From positions 208,584-272,583 of the forward strand of contig JALNQF010000047.1 of the NCBI GenBank assembly GCA_028456385.1: 64,000 nt of DNA, given 5' to 3'. This DNA is from Ophiosphaerella korrae. Its lineage: Eukaryota > Ascomycota > Dothideomycetes > Pleosporales > Phaeosphaeriaceae. The notes below the pieces were generated by a model that saw nothing but the letters and a program-made list of their open reading frames with translations, searched no databases and was not told the origin of the DNA. Position numbers and translations under genes: made by a program. Within the stretch, counting starts at the first letter, position 1. Each line of letters opens with the position of its first letter. This document shows positions 1 to 10,527 of this stretch, one piece after another.

Positions 1-397
1 CATCATCAGACCTTCGACGCCCTACGCCCGTACCGTTCGTTGCTTCTTTCTTTGCCCTATTCTTCTCTTCCCCCATCCTTACTCTTCACCCCATCCTTCT
101 CTTCCGCTTCTTCGACCCAACGTTGTTTCCCCGCCGCCGCCCGTTTCCACCCGCCGCATTCCATTCGGCATAGCCAGCCTCGTTATTTATGTTTGACTCA
201 TCTTTTTGGAGTCGCCTGAGTCACACTTTCCGTTGAATTGTCTCAACGACCCAAGTGCTGGGAGATACGACGGATACGAGTCGGATGTCACGTAGCCTTG
301 GTCTGCATCACCGCTTGTGCTGGAAAGTGCCTACGGCAGCAAGTCAAGCGCCTCGTTGCGCAATGCAAGATTTCTCATAGATCTATCTCAGCATCCA
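1..397. other. Intergenic, no gene seen
   Basis: Pyrimidine-rich stretch (CT-rich over roughly 40-180) without a convincing reading frame. It lies downstream of the carboxylesterase relic. I see no RNA gene or repeat here. Confidence 0.5.
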
Positions 398-1518
398 CTA
401 TTCTTCCTCGGCTCGAGCACCTTGCCATGCTTCAGCCAACCTCCACGACTTATTTCCTGCAATACCCTGCAAAACTTCTCCCCGACCTTGTCTATACAAC
501 TGGTCATATTTTGTCTCATCCGCGAGCAATATTCCTTGGTTAGTGAATACAACAACTTTACCATCTGGGGCCCACCTCTCGCTATTCACAAACTGGATAA
601 AATGATCAGCTATATCCCGTGGAATCTTACGCTCAGGTTCATCGAACTGCTCGTTGAAGTGTTGGAAGAGAAACGCGATGTCGAGCTCGTGAGAAGCAGG
701 GCCTTTGAAAGCACCTTCAAACGGGTTCGCTACATGAAAATGATACCGTGAGGCCAGCTTCGGTGGCTGAGTTGATGTCTAACCCTGGTATATTTGCCGC
801 ACAGGGTTGTAAAAGAGAAGCTCAGACGCGAGGCAAAGGAAGGCGTTGCTCTCTTGCTCGGGCGATAGTTTGCTATCTAGCTTGTACGCTGCGAGAAGAC
901 GTGTCATGTCGTCTTGCGTGAGAGACTTGCCGCATGCTGTTTTGAGGAGGTCGAGAGCCTGTGGATTGGCCAGTATCCGTGATTTGAGCACAGTTCCGTC
1001 ATGGAGGGTGCTCGCCCACCACAAACTCTTTGCACCAGGTTGGTTTGTGCCCGATTTGGCGTCCGTCTGCTAAGAGCTCGGGTGGAATATCCTTTTTCCA
1101 TCCACCGACCGTCAATGTACGCGCCAGAATGGTCCATCATAGACAACTGCTCCATCAACTCCTCCGGCGTAGAGTCCAGTAATTTCGACTTCGGACCCGC
1201 CGTATCGTCCGCCGCAAGACCCATGTGTTTAGCCTGATCCACCCGTACCGCAGGCCCCCGCCGTGCACCCACGCCAGCACCGGCACGTTTGCGCCCGCCC
1301 CGCGGCACGGTGACGATTACGCCGTCGCCTAGTAGCGTGAGGTCCTGGTCCTGCGCCTGCGTGCCGCGCTTCTGCGGATATGCTGGGCCGGGGCGTCGTA
1401 TGTGCCGTTTGGCCCTGGGCGGAGCGTTGGCGAGTGGTGTTGAGGGCGCGAAGCGTGTGGGTATGGTTGCGTATTGGAGGTTGCAGAATTGGAGGGAGGG
1501 GGGGGGGGGGGAAGACAT
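398..1518 (-). pseudogene. Type-B carboxylesterase pseudogene (frameshifted, internally deleted)
   Basis: Remains of an alpha/beta-hydrolase of the carboxylesterase type B family, read on the minus strand. The N-terminal piece from about 1518 has the family's early pattern (NLQYATIP..RFAP, then a PAYPQ segment and a VTVPRG strand end). The C-terminal piece has the region around the catalytic His (HVANPFEGAFKGPASHEL). At least four lesions break it. The middle of the protein, including the oxyanion loop and the GxSxG nucleophile, is missing near 1220-1290. There is a one-base frameshift near 1091-1098 and another near 1003-1009. An in-frame TAG lies at 779-781, with clear homologous coding on both sides. 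The coding span of about 370 codons is well below the 500 or more usual for the family. A run of 13 G (1498-1510) sits in the first codons. I considered introns, but no GT..AG pair restores all the frames. I recognise the family from its pattern and ran no search. Confidence 0.7.
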
Positions 1519-1961
1519 TTTGGCGTGAGGATGGATGGAGGTGAGTTGATAGGAAAGTGTGGGCGACGTTGGGGCAATTTTATAGTGCTTTGGGGGGATG
1601 TGGAGTCAAGGGTTGGGGGATGGCTGAGTCGGATGGTTGGAGATTGTCAAGTTGGGTTCGAAGATGGGGGAAATAGTTGTTTGAGGACTTGGATGGCGAG
1701 TTATTTCTGGAAGGCCAGCCATCTGTGGTGGAAGGCATCCAACCATCCAACCGCTATCTGACTGGAAAGTTGGCTACCAATCTGTCACGCAGTGAATGTC
1801 AGCAAGTCGACACAGAGATACACCCACAAGTATAAAATCGTACACATTTACTGACTGGACGTAACATCATCAATCCCCCCCCATTCATCCATCCATCCAT
1901 TCATTCAATCTCCACAAAAAGAAACTCATTACAAACCGAAATCCACAACACATCAACCAAC
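1519..1961. other. Intergenic, no gene seen
   Basis: Space between the 5' end of the carboxylesterase relic and the 3' end of the Ofd1/Tpa1 gene. It contains a short ATCC-rich run near 1885-1905. No coding or RNA feature is supported. Confidence 0.5.
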
Positions 1962-3900
1962 TCACTCCTCATCACTCCCATCCTCCCCAAACTCGACCCC
2001 AAACTCGGCACACACATCCCACCGATCGCCACGCGCCGCCCGACTCACGTACTTGGTAAACCGTAGTACACCTTTATCCCTAAGGTTGATAGCCAGATTG
2101 TTCCACGCGGCAGGCTGACTAAACAAGATGCCATCGTCCTCGTCATCAGCAGCAGACTTGTAGATGGCTGGATCAGCCTTGGCAGCGCGACGCTGACCAG
2201 CGCCCGTCTCAGCGGCGCGCGACATGGAATCGTCGTCGGCCGCCATATACATTTCGTAGCCACCGATATCATCACCCGAGTTCTGTTTACCATTTCCGAT
2301 TTCGCTCTCTTCATCCTCGTCACCCCAGCCGCGAGAGGGCGTGATGTTGAGGCAGACTTCGAGCTGGGGGTCTTCCTCGTCGTAGGCAGTGGCGAGCGTG
2401 TAGTCTTTTCCGCGGCGGAAGCGGCGGGCGAAGATGTTGCTTTTGGTCAAGGTGATGCCGGTGGCGAGAGAGACCCACTTGGTGAAGGCAGGATGGGGGA
2501 AGAGGATGTCGATGAGGTCGTCGTAGGGGGTCATGCCATCGTTTTCGGGGTAGAGGGTGGTGGCAATTGGTTGGATTGCTTTGCGGTAGAGGAAGCGGTG
2601 TTTATGTGGGGGGCGGGCCACGCCGACGGTTGGGTATTTCTGGTAGGGATTGGAGGGGAGTGATGGGTTCTCTTCGTGATCACGTGCTTCGAGGTAGGTG
2701 CGGAGTCTGGCGGAGAACTTGACGGACAGGAACTCGGCGAGGCGGATGGATGAGTTGTCTGAGAAGTCCTTGGAAACCTCTTCGACGATGTCTGGGGTGA
2801 GGTAGTTTGGGTTGATGTACTTGATGAGAAAGTCGAAGTCGTTCTCGGTCAGCTCGTCGCCTCCTTGCTTGGCCTGCTCTTCCCAGTCTGGGTTGTCAGT
2901 CCACTGTGGCTGTGGCTCATCAAAGACGTCTGCTTTTCCTCCCTGTAGCTGCGCCAATGAGCTCTTCTCAGCGAGCTTCTCTTCCAGACCTTCCTCGTAC
3001 CCCTCCTCGCCCTCCTGTGGGATGTGGAACCAGCCGCTGATGGCCATGCGGATGCGCCCCCCATCTTCCTCTACCTTCTCTTCCAGTCCCCTTCTGTACA
3101 CCTCCTCGACGTCGTGGAAGCTCTCGCCAGGCTGGACGGTGAAGAAGGACAGCTGGTTCCAGGCGGGCGGGATGGACAGGGAGAAGTCGGGCTGGGGCAC
3201 CTTGACCTCGTCGCCCTCTGGCGTGGCCAGCGTCTCGGTTGGGTAGAGCCGTAACGCGCCCCCCCACTCCGGCCTCCAGGCAATGTCTGGATCCAGCAGG
3301 TACAGGATCCAGCTCACACGCCGGCTGCCAATGACATCGTCGTGGCACAGCAGATGGCAGCCCGGCGTGTACACATTCACGGCCATGTCCGTCTTGACTC
3401 CGCTGAGCGGGCCCGACTGCGTGATGGCCGACAGATATCTGCGGAAGGCGGCCGAGTACAGCGAGTCACGCAGAGTCAGCAGGCTAGGCAGCCGCCTGAG
3501 GGCCGAGTCGTCGAGGCCGTCGAGATTGGCCAGATCGCCCGACTGGTGGATCTTGTAGATGTCTGTTTCTTTGGGCGTGAACTGGATGTGCTCGCGGATC
3601 TCGGTGCGCACATTGCGCAGCAGAGCGTCGTCGACCAGGTTCTGGATGACGGCATGCTTGTAGCTGCAGAGTGATCAGAGACGTATAGAGAGAGAGAGAG
3701 GGGGAGAGAGGGGGAGAGAGGGGGAGAGAAGAGCGGCGGCATGCATACGGCTGCGACTCTGCGTAGTAGTTTGTGTATCCCTCGAGCACCTTTGCATCAA
3801 ACAGGCCACGGCGAAAGTTCTTGTGGGCCTCGTCGTCAGAAATGGCCCTCTTTTTGGCAGCCTTGCCGTGGCCATGGGCCTGGTTCTTGCGTTTGGCCAT
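1962..3900 (-). CDS. ofd1: Ofd1/Tpa1-type prolyl hydroxylase (2-oxoglutarate, Fe(II))
   Basis: Two exons, 3749-3900 and 1962-3663, with an 85-nt GT..AG intron, give a 617-aa protein. The start is the ATG at 3898-3900 (MAKRKNQ), after which a basic segment KAAKKR could be a nuclear signal. The N-terminal half is a double-stranded beta-helix dioxygenase domain. The metal triad is visible as H-D-D in CHLLCHDDV (about residues 158-160) and the His of GESFHDVEEV (about 234), with a downstream Arg in GRIRMAISGWFH for 2-oxoglutarate. The C-terminal half matches the second, non-catalytic domain of Ofd1/Tpa1, with acidic linkers. In yeasts this family hydroxylates a proline of ribosomal protein uS12 and, in fission yeast, controls SREBP turnover in response to oxygen. 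The role here is inferred from those relatives. The intron carries a pyrimidine microsatellite. Key residues are intact, so the gene is probably functional. Confidence 0.9.
3664..3748 (-). repeat. Pyrimidine-rich microsatellite inside the ofd1 intron
   Basis: On the coding strand the intron consists largely of repeats of CTCTCTCCCC followed by a (CT)n run, between a GTATGC donor and a CTGCAG acceptor. It sits beside the 3' splice site and could act as an over-long polypyrimidine tract. Length variation between strains is likely. Confidence 0.75.
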
Positions 3901-4489
3901 TGCTGGAGAAAGTACCAGCCAGCAGCTTCTCGTCCGGCTCTTAACCAAGATATGGAAATGCTTGAATTGAATGTGGAGCTCGGACACCCCTCACTACTAC
4001 TACTACGGTTGTGCACTCACACCACGCCCATCTCTCCGACAGTCATGGTAAACCTTAATCCTTCCGGGGCAGGGTGTCCGCTATGCAAGACTTCTCTCCC
4101 AAGACTTTATTTCACCATCGAACTGTTGAAAAAAAAAGCAATCTCATCCCATTCCACGGCTAGGATTCGCTTGTGCGGGGAAGGCAGTGCTCCGGTTGGC
4201 TACCATGGCCCTCCATCAACTGCAAGGCGCCTGGAGTAGGCGGCCGAGCCAATACCTAGCCTGTATTGATTTGATTTCGCTTGGCTACATGGACGTCCAA
4301 AATACTTCTACATCCGGCGATCGTTGCCCCAGTATCGTTTACATCACCACATTTCACAATTATCGATATTTGGCATTGCTAGCTCCGTCTAATATGCTTT
4401 GCGCAACCAACTCGACCAGTCGTGGGGTATCTCTGAATGAAGACAGCATAATTTCAGCCATGCGCTTGCAGTTCCTCGGCTAACATTGC
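3901..4489. other. Intergenic, promoter side of ofd1
   Basis: 589 bp between the ofd1 start and the dynamitin stop. Open frames on the plus strand have no recognisable content. It presumably holds the ofd1 promoter and the dynamitin 3' end; no specific motif can be assigned. Confidence 0.45.
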
Positions 4490-5779
4490 CTAACCGTCGA
4501 GCAGCTTCTCCATCTTCCCCTCAATCCGCTTCACATCGTCCCCGACCGTCTTGATATTTTTATGCATAACCTCAGTGCACTTGGCCATCTTCTTCTCTGC
4601 AACCACCAGCTGCCTTTCCCACTTTTTAATTTCTTCTTCCTGCTTTGCCTGACGCGTCTCTAGCTCCGACAATACTTCCTCTGAACGCCACGCGCTGGTG
4701 TGTATAAGGCGCAGGGTGCGAAGGCGTTCCAGGACGAGCGGCAGCAAAGGGGTGAGCTTGTCGATGGATGGTAGTGTGCCGTATAGAGCATTGATCTTGG
4801 CTTCTTGTTCAGGGTATGTCATAGCTTTGCTGTCAGATCCCGATCCGTCACGTGCAGCCTCAAGTCGTTTTTCCTTGAGCTGCTCGGCGTCCGCCGTCAG
4901 CTTCTTGATTTGCTGTGCTATGGAATCGAGGTTGTTTGAAGATGCGTCGCCAACCAAAGTCAGCATCTGTTCCAGTCTTTGCAGTGTGGTGAAGACCGGG
5001 AACGTCGATGTGGCACTCAGCTCTGGCATCGTGTTTCCATTGAGCCCAAGGTTATTCTCCAGTTGTGTCATCCTCTTGTCGAAGTCCGCTGCTTGGTTGA
5101 GAATGTAGTCTAGCTGGCTTTTCTGGATTTGTGTGCCTGGTAGCGGTGGTATCCTCGACAGCACGCTGTTGAGCTTCGGGCTGGGCTCGAATGGTTTGTA
5201 GTCCTTGAACTTTTGGATCGTCTTGTCAAGCTGTGCTTCGGGCCCTTGACCGCCCCGACGCCTCGCATATATAGCGTCGATCTTTTTGGCCATGCGTTCG
5301 ATGTGCTCCTTGGGGTCCTGCTCCTCGATCTTGGACTTGTCTCCGGTGGCAATTCTCCTCTCGTACTCGTTCTCGAGCTCCGCAAGTTCATTCTTCACTC
5401 TCAGCAGCTTTCTTTCAAAATCCTCCTTCTCGTCATCGCTGGCGTCGCCTATTATTTCGCCGCGGCGTCGTCGGTCTCGGGTGGATGTACGATATGAGCG
5501 GCGCTGTGCAGCAATGTTGTCAGAGAAGTCGACGCCTCGTGCATCTACCCGTGAGGGCTGGAATCGGTTGCGTGCCTGGCCGGTCTGTAGTCGTTGGTGG
5601 TGCACGGCAGATTGCTCGGCGTCGGCGTCGGCGTCGGCGTCGTCCTCGTCTGAATCAGACGTGACTGTCGAAGCTTGAATGGTGGAGACATCTTCGGCGA
5701 GATCAGGCGTTTCGTAGATATCGGGCGCGGTGTCGATGCCTGGAAGGTTGTCGTATTTTGGCCTAGTTGCTTCAGACAT
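4490..5779 (-). CDS. Dynamitin (dynactin p50, subunit 2)
   Basis: Single exon, 429 aa. The start is the ATG at 5777-5779 (MSEATRPKYDNLPGID). A longer frame extends upstream, but this Met heads the conserved dynamitin N-terminus (KY.NLPGIDTAPDIYETPDL). Dynamitin forms the shoulder of dynactin, the cofactor that lets cytoplasmic dynein move nuclei, vesicles and spindles along microtubules. Seen in sequence: an acidic, Asp/Ala-rich low-complexity stretch, a basic patch STRDRRRRGE, and then several long heptad-like coiled-coil segments to the C-terminus (for example KLLRVKNELAELENEYERR and the terminal EGKMEKLL). The Asp-Ala repeat is encoded by a GGCGTC hexanucleotide microsatellite at about 5619-5642. 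It lies about 190 bp downstream of the ARPC2 stop on the same strand. Confidence 0.9.
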   Translation of the reverse strand: MSEATRPKYDNLPGIDTAPDIYETPDLAEDVSTIQASTVTSDSDEDDADADADAEQSAVHHQRLQTGQARNRFQPSRVDARGVDFSDNIAAQRRSYRTSTRDRRRRGEIIGDASDDEKEDFERKLLRVKNELAELENEYERRIATGDKSKIEEQDPKEHIERMAKKIDAIYARRRGGQGPEAQLDKTIQKFKDYKPFEPSPKLNSVLSRIPPLPGTQIQKSQLDYILNQAADFDKRMTQLENNLGLNGNTMPELSATSTFPVFTTLQRLEQMLTLVGDASSNNLDSIAQQIKKLTADAEQLKEKRLEAARDGSGSDSKAMTYPEQEAKINALYGTLPSIDKLTPLLPLVLERLRTLRLIHTSAWRSEEVLSELETRQAKQEEEIKKWERQLVVAEKKMAKCTEVMHKNIKTVGDDVKRIEGKMEKLLDG

Positions 5780-5971
5780 GGCCGGCTGCGTCGATTGCGG
5801 TGTAGTTGGGGAGTGCAGGTCGCGGCTACGTACTCCAACATGGTCTGTGCACAGCCAAACTTCGGAAAACAGGCAGATTGTTGGGCTGCTATCGTCATGG
5901 TGTGTATTGGCCAATTCCAGGCTTCCGGAATTCACATGACTATGTAAAATCTACACTGCAACAACCGTGAC

Positions 5972-7128
5972 CTATCCTTGCACTCTGAACGTTCGCCCAC
6001 TCGCAGTTTTGCGCTCCTTCTCTTCAGCCTCTGGCCTTGCTCTGCGGAGGACTGCAAACGATTAGGACAAACTTCAAGTAGAACCTAGAATTTAACATAC
6101 CCTGCAGGAAGTCGGCTGTTCGCTTGCGCATCCTCGAGTGGATGAACGCCTTGGATGCTTTGATGTGGTAGTGGAAATAGTCTCGGAAGGTTTGAATGTG
6201 TGAAATGACTTCTGCTCGTCGTTGCTTGGTGAGGTGGCGTGGGAAGAGAACTGCTTGCGTCAGTCCAGCATCCGTGTCGACATTCAAACAAACCTACCAA
6301 AAGTAATGTACCCAATCTCGCCAGACCCCGAAGTGTTGATGCCCGGAAATCCCTGTAGTTCTAGAGGTGGCTCATTGCGGAAGAGCACTTGTGGCGCGTT
6401 CTGAATGGCTCTCCGCCTGGCATCGACAAACTCCTGCAAGAAGACCTTGCCGAAGATTCTGTCCGTCTCTTCCCGGAAGGCTGTGGAGAAAATGACAGTG
6501 ACGCGGTCGTGGCTGGCTTTGACGTATATGGCCTCCTCGTCGCGGTAGTGGATTGCACGCATTTCTCCTCCCTCTGCAATGCCCTGCGGCGCGGCTTCCG
6601 AGGTGTACTTGGAGGCCTCTTCCTGGAGTTGGTGGAACTCGTCAAAGGCTTGCTCAAAGGGTGCGGCCATGACATTGCGCTTGAGAAGAGAGATGCGCCG
6701 GATCAGGTCATCTTTGCCCTCTGCTGATGGTCAGTAACCTCCCAGGCGTCAGACACAGACATGGCAATGGCCATACCTTGGTCCTCGGGCAAGCTGTCCA
6801 AGTCTACTTGCACAGAGAAGTCGTAGCCAGACTCGGGGTCTACAATGTACGATGCATACTCGCGCTCCAGTATCGACCGGGCGCCATACTGGACTAATTC
6901 TTGATAGCACTTGATGCGAATGGATACAAGTATCTTGGACTTGGTCTCTGGAGTCGAGATGTGGAAGGTGACGCCGTCAAAGTCGGACACGACCTGGTCA
7001 ATGTTGGCTGGAGCTCCTCTGTGCGGCGTCAGCTACGGCTGGGCAGGGCGGCGGGGTAACACGCACCCGCCAAAGCGATCCTTGAGGAGAGACTCGATGA
7101 GGATGTTTTGGTAGTCAAGGAGAAGCAT
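5972..7128 (-). CDS. arc35: Arp2/3 complex subunit 2 (ARPC2, p34)
   Basis: Five exons (7067-7128, 6777-7018, 6298-6720, 6101-6250, 5972-6051), all with GT..AG introns of 48-56 nt, join in frame to 318 aa. Alignment from memory of the family supports every junction: N-terminus MLLLDYQNIL, then SDFDGVTFHIS, VDPESGYDFSVQVDLDSLP, AIHYRDEEAIYV, APQVLFRNEPPLEL, TFRDYFHYHIKASKAFIH, and a C-terminal LRRARPEAEEKE tail. ARPC2 pairs with ARPC4 as the core of Arp2/3, which nucleates branched actin filaments at cortical patches and endocytic sites. The family is about 300 aa, so this length is normal. It is transcribed divergently from UTP12. Confidence 0.95.
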
Positions 7129-7445
7129 GGTGGCGTACGGGGCCCACGGGCTGGGGGGAGATACGGGTGGCTATGGCAAGGCGGGGAGCTGTGGCCTGTC
7201 CTGCCCGCCGAGGATGGGTGCGGAGGTTCGGGGGTGGTGTGTGGGTGGGCCAGCTAGCGGTAGCGTGGCGCTGGGCCTGCCAAAACGCTGGCGAAAAGTT
7301 CAGAGCGCAACGGACGGGCTGGTTGATTGCAGCGCACAACACCAGACTTCTGCCAGCCCGTGAAATGGCCGTACACGTGCTTTCCTAGCCTGGCTTGCTT
7401 CTTTTTCGTATTTGATCCCCCACTTTAGCCAGCACCGGCGCATCA
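7129..7445. promoter_or_regulatory. Shared divergent promoter of ARPC2 and UTP12
   Basis: The two start codons are 317 bp apart on opposite strands, so this GC-rich interval must carry both promoters. No TATA-like box stands out. Co-regulation is inferred from geometry only. Confidence 0.5.
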
Positions 7446-10384
7446 ATGGTGCGATCATACAGGTCAGTCGCCGCGCAAAGAAAGCCAACCGTGCAGTCGC
7501 TGATGATGCCTGAAGCAAATACGAGCAGTCCGATGCCTTTGGCGTGGTCGCGACTGCCACCTCCAACATCGTTTGGGCAGCAGAAGGCGTCACCCAGCCC
7601 GGCTCGAATCGACCCGCAGGCGCCGGCCGGGCATATGCCGCCGCCAATGAACAGGTTCTGTGCTGGGACATCAAAAAGGGCGAACTGCTGAGCACCTGGC
7701 GCGACTCGACATGCACAGAAGAAGTCACCGTCATCTGTCGGAGCGATGTGGATGCAGACGTCTTTGCCGTCGGTTATGCTGATGGAAGTATTCGCATCTG
7801 GGACGCCCGCACCTCGACCGTCATCATCAGCTTCAATGGCCACAAATCTGCCGTCACAACGCTTGTATTCGACCAGACTGGCGTACGGCTCGCAAGCGGC
7901 TCCAAAGACACAGACATTGTCATTTGGGATCTCGTTTCAGAAACCGGCTTGTTCAAGTTGCGGGGGCACAAGGGCCAGATTACCGGCCTGCATTTTCTGC
8001 ACCCAGCGAGGCCCGACCAGGAAGACGGCGAGGCTGGCCAAGATACAGAAATGGATTCTGACCAGACATTCCTGCTGTCGACTGGCAAGGACGCTTTAAT
8101 CAAGATCTGGGACGTTAACTCGCAACATTGCATCGAGACACACGTCGCACAGACAAACGGAGAATGCTGGGCACTTGGTGTGTCGTCTGATAGTAGCGGC
8201 TGTATGACAGCTGGAAACGACGGTGAACTTAAAGTGTGGGCAATCGACCTACAAGGCCTTCGAAGAGCCGGGCTTGCGATTGGTGAAGCATCAGAGCAGC
8301 AGTACCTTGCCACCAGAGGCATTCTCTATCGCCAAGGAAAAGACAGAGCACAGGGCATCACATTTTACGCAAAGTCAGATTACATCGCAGTGCACGGTGC
8401 AGAAAAGGCAGTTGAAATCTGGCGGATACGAAGCGAAGAGGAGGTAAAGAAGAGTCTGGCTCGAAAAAGGAGAAGGAAGCGCGAAAAAGCCAAAGGCGAG
8501 ACGAACGGACATGCAGACGAGGCCGACGAAGCAGACGACAAGATCAACATTTCAGACGCCGAGATCAGCGAAGTCATAGTACCCTACGTCACTGTAAGAA
8601 CAGCCGGCAAGGTCAGATCGGTCTCATGGATACGCAGTCGAGGAAGCAAAAAGCTAAAATTACTGATTGGTACCAGCAATAACCTCATCGACATTTATGA
8701 GATTCCACAAAAAGGGAAGTCAAAGACAGAAGAAGCTCCAGACTACAATCGAACACTCTCCGTCGAGCTTGCAGGCCACAGGAACGACGTCCGCGCGCTA
8801 GCTCTCAGCTCTGATGATCGTATGCTGGCATCAGCATCCAGTGGAGGACTCAAGGTCTGGAATGTACGTACAAAGAATTGTCTTCGCACGCTCGAGTGCG
8901 GGTATGCGCTCTGTTGCGCTTTTCTGCCGGGTGATAAGATTATTGTTGTTGGCACCAAAGATGGTGATATCGAGCTGTATGATATCGCTGCTTCATCACT
9001 ACTTGATAAGATCAGTGCTCATGAGGGTGCTGTATGGACGATGCAAGTGCACCCTGACGGCAAGTCGCTCATCACAGGCAGCGCAGATAAGTCCGTAAAG
9101 TTCTGGAACTTCGAAATCGGCCAGGAGGAGATTCCAGGAACAAAGCGCACGATGCCTCGTCTCCAACTTGTTCAATCCCGCATACTCAAAGTCAATGACG
9201 ACGTTTTAAGCGTTCAGTTCTCGCCTGATTCGCGGTTACTTGCAGTTGCAACCCTCGATAATACGGTTAAAGTGTTCTTCGTCGACTCATTGAAACTCTT
9301 CCTCAACCTGTATGGCCACAAACTTCCTGTTCTCAACATGTCGATATCAAGTGACAGCAAACTCATCGCCACATGTTCTGCCGACAAGAATGTGCGGATA
9401 TGGGGCCTCGATTTTGGAGACTGTCACAGGGCACTTTTCGGCCACCAAGACAGCATCATGCAAATCTCTTTCATTCCTCACCCCGTCGATGGAGATGAGA
9501 AACACATATTCTTCAGCGCTAGCAAAGACAAGACGGTCAAGAGCTGGGACGGTGACAAATTCGAGCAAATCCAGCGCTTCAAAGGCCACCACGGCGAAAT
9601 CTGGGCTATGGCAGTGGCGCGAACAGGCGACTTTGTTGTCACAGCCAGCCACGACAAGAGCATCCGCATCTGGAGCAAATCCGACGAGCCCATCTTCCTA
9701 GAAGAAGAACGCGAACGCGAACTCGAAGAACTCTACGAAACCACCCTCGCCACCTCCCTCGACGACGAAGAAAACCCCCACGGCCCCCGCCCCGAAGCAA
9801 CCGATGCCTCCAAGCAAACAACCGCCACCCTCACCGCCGGCGAACGCATTCAAGAAGCCCTCGATATCGGCATCCCTGACCTCGACATCATGGCCACCTA
9901 CGCCCGACAGCGCGCCCTCAACCCCAAACTTGCGCCCCCCCAGCGCGACCCGCTCTTCCTCGCACTCGGCAACATCTCAGCGGACCGCCACATTCTCAAC
10001 ACCCTCGCCAAAATCCCTGCCGCACAGCTCCACGATGCGCTGCTTGTCCTGCCATTCTGCTCACTCCCTGCGCTCTTCACTTTTCTCGCGTTGTGGGTGC
10101 AAAAACGGTGGAACGCAACGCTTACGTGCCGCGTGCTGTTCTTCATGCTCAAGACGCATCAGCGGCAGATTGTGGCGAGTCGCGAGCTGAAGGGCGTATT
10201 GGAAGGAGTGCGTGCGGGGTTGAGGAGCTGGTTGGGCGGTGAGAAGGATCTGGTGGGGTTTAATGTTGCGGCGTTGAGGGTTGTGGGGGAGCGGGTGGAC
10301 GAGGAGAGGGTGGTTAGGCTGGAGGATGTGGATTTGGAGGAGGGGAGGGAAAGGCGGAAGAGGGGTTTTGTGGATGTTGCATAA
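7446..10384 (+). CDS. utp12: Utp12/Dip2, WD40 protein of the U3 snoRNP (WDR3 homologue)
   Basis: Exon 1 is only 17 nt (7446-7462, MVRSY plus a split codon). A 53-nt intron (GTCAGT..AAG) leads to exon 2 (7516-10384), giving 961 aa. This model restores the conserved N-terminus MVRSYSKYEQSDAFGVVA, which a start at the first in-exon codon would lose. Two seven-blade WD40 propellers are visible through repeated GH..W-D signatures (SGSKDTDIVIWDL, TGSADKSVKFWNF, TCSADKNVRIWGL, TASHDKSIRIWSK). A basic insertion RKRRRKREKAKGE lies near residue 320. A C-terminal helical Utp12 domain follows, at about residues 810-930. Utp12 belongs to the UTP-B module of the small-subunit processome in the nucleolus and is needed for 18S rRNA processing. 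It converges on PRP16 with a 143-bp gap. Confidence 0.95.
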
Positions 10385-10527
10385 CATGCGATGATTGGAA
10401 AAGAAACATGGGAGTCAAGATTTGTTTTGTTTGTACTAGGAATTATGAAAGTTTGCCCACGTGATCAAACTCAAAGTGTCCCATCCGATATGCCCAAACA
10501 TGAACATGTCATCACAGCTGCTCCACC

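Noticed and set aside
238..751. Plus-strand ORFs of 101 and 144 codons
   Set aside because: They lie antisense to the conserved C-terminal carboxylesterase segment; the minus-strand frame has the family motifs.
1020..1120. Intron to reconcile frames in the carboxylesterase
   Set aside because: All three frames here carry consecutive pieces of homologous coding sequence separated by single-base shifts, so there is no room for an intron.
2812..3674. Several long frames on both strands across the ofd1 exon
   Set aside because: GC-rich shadows of the Ofd1/Tpa1 frame with no recognisable content.
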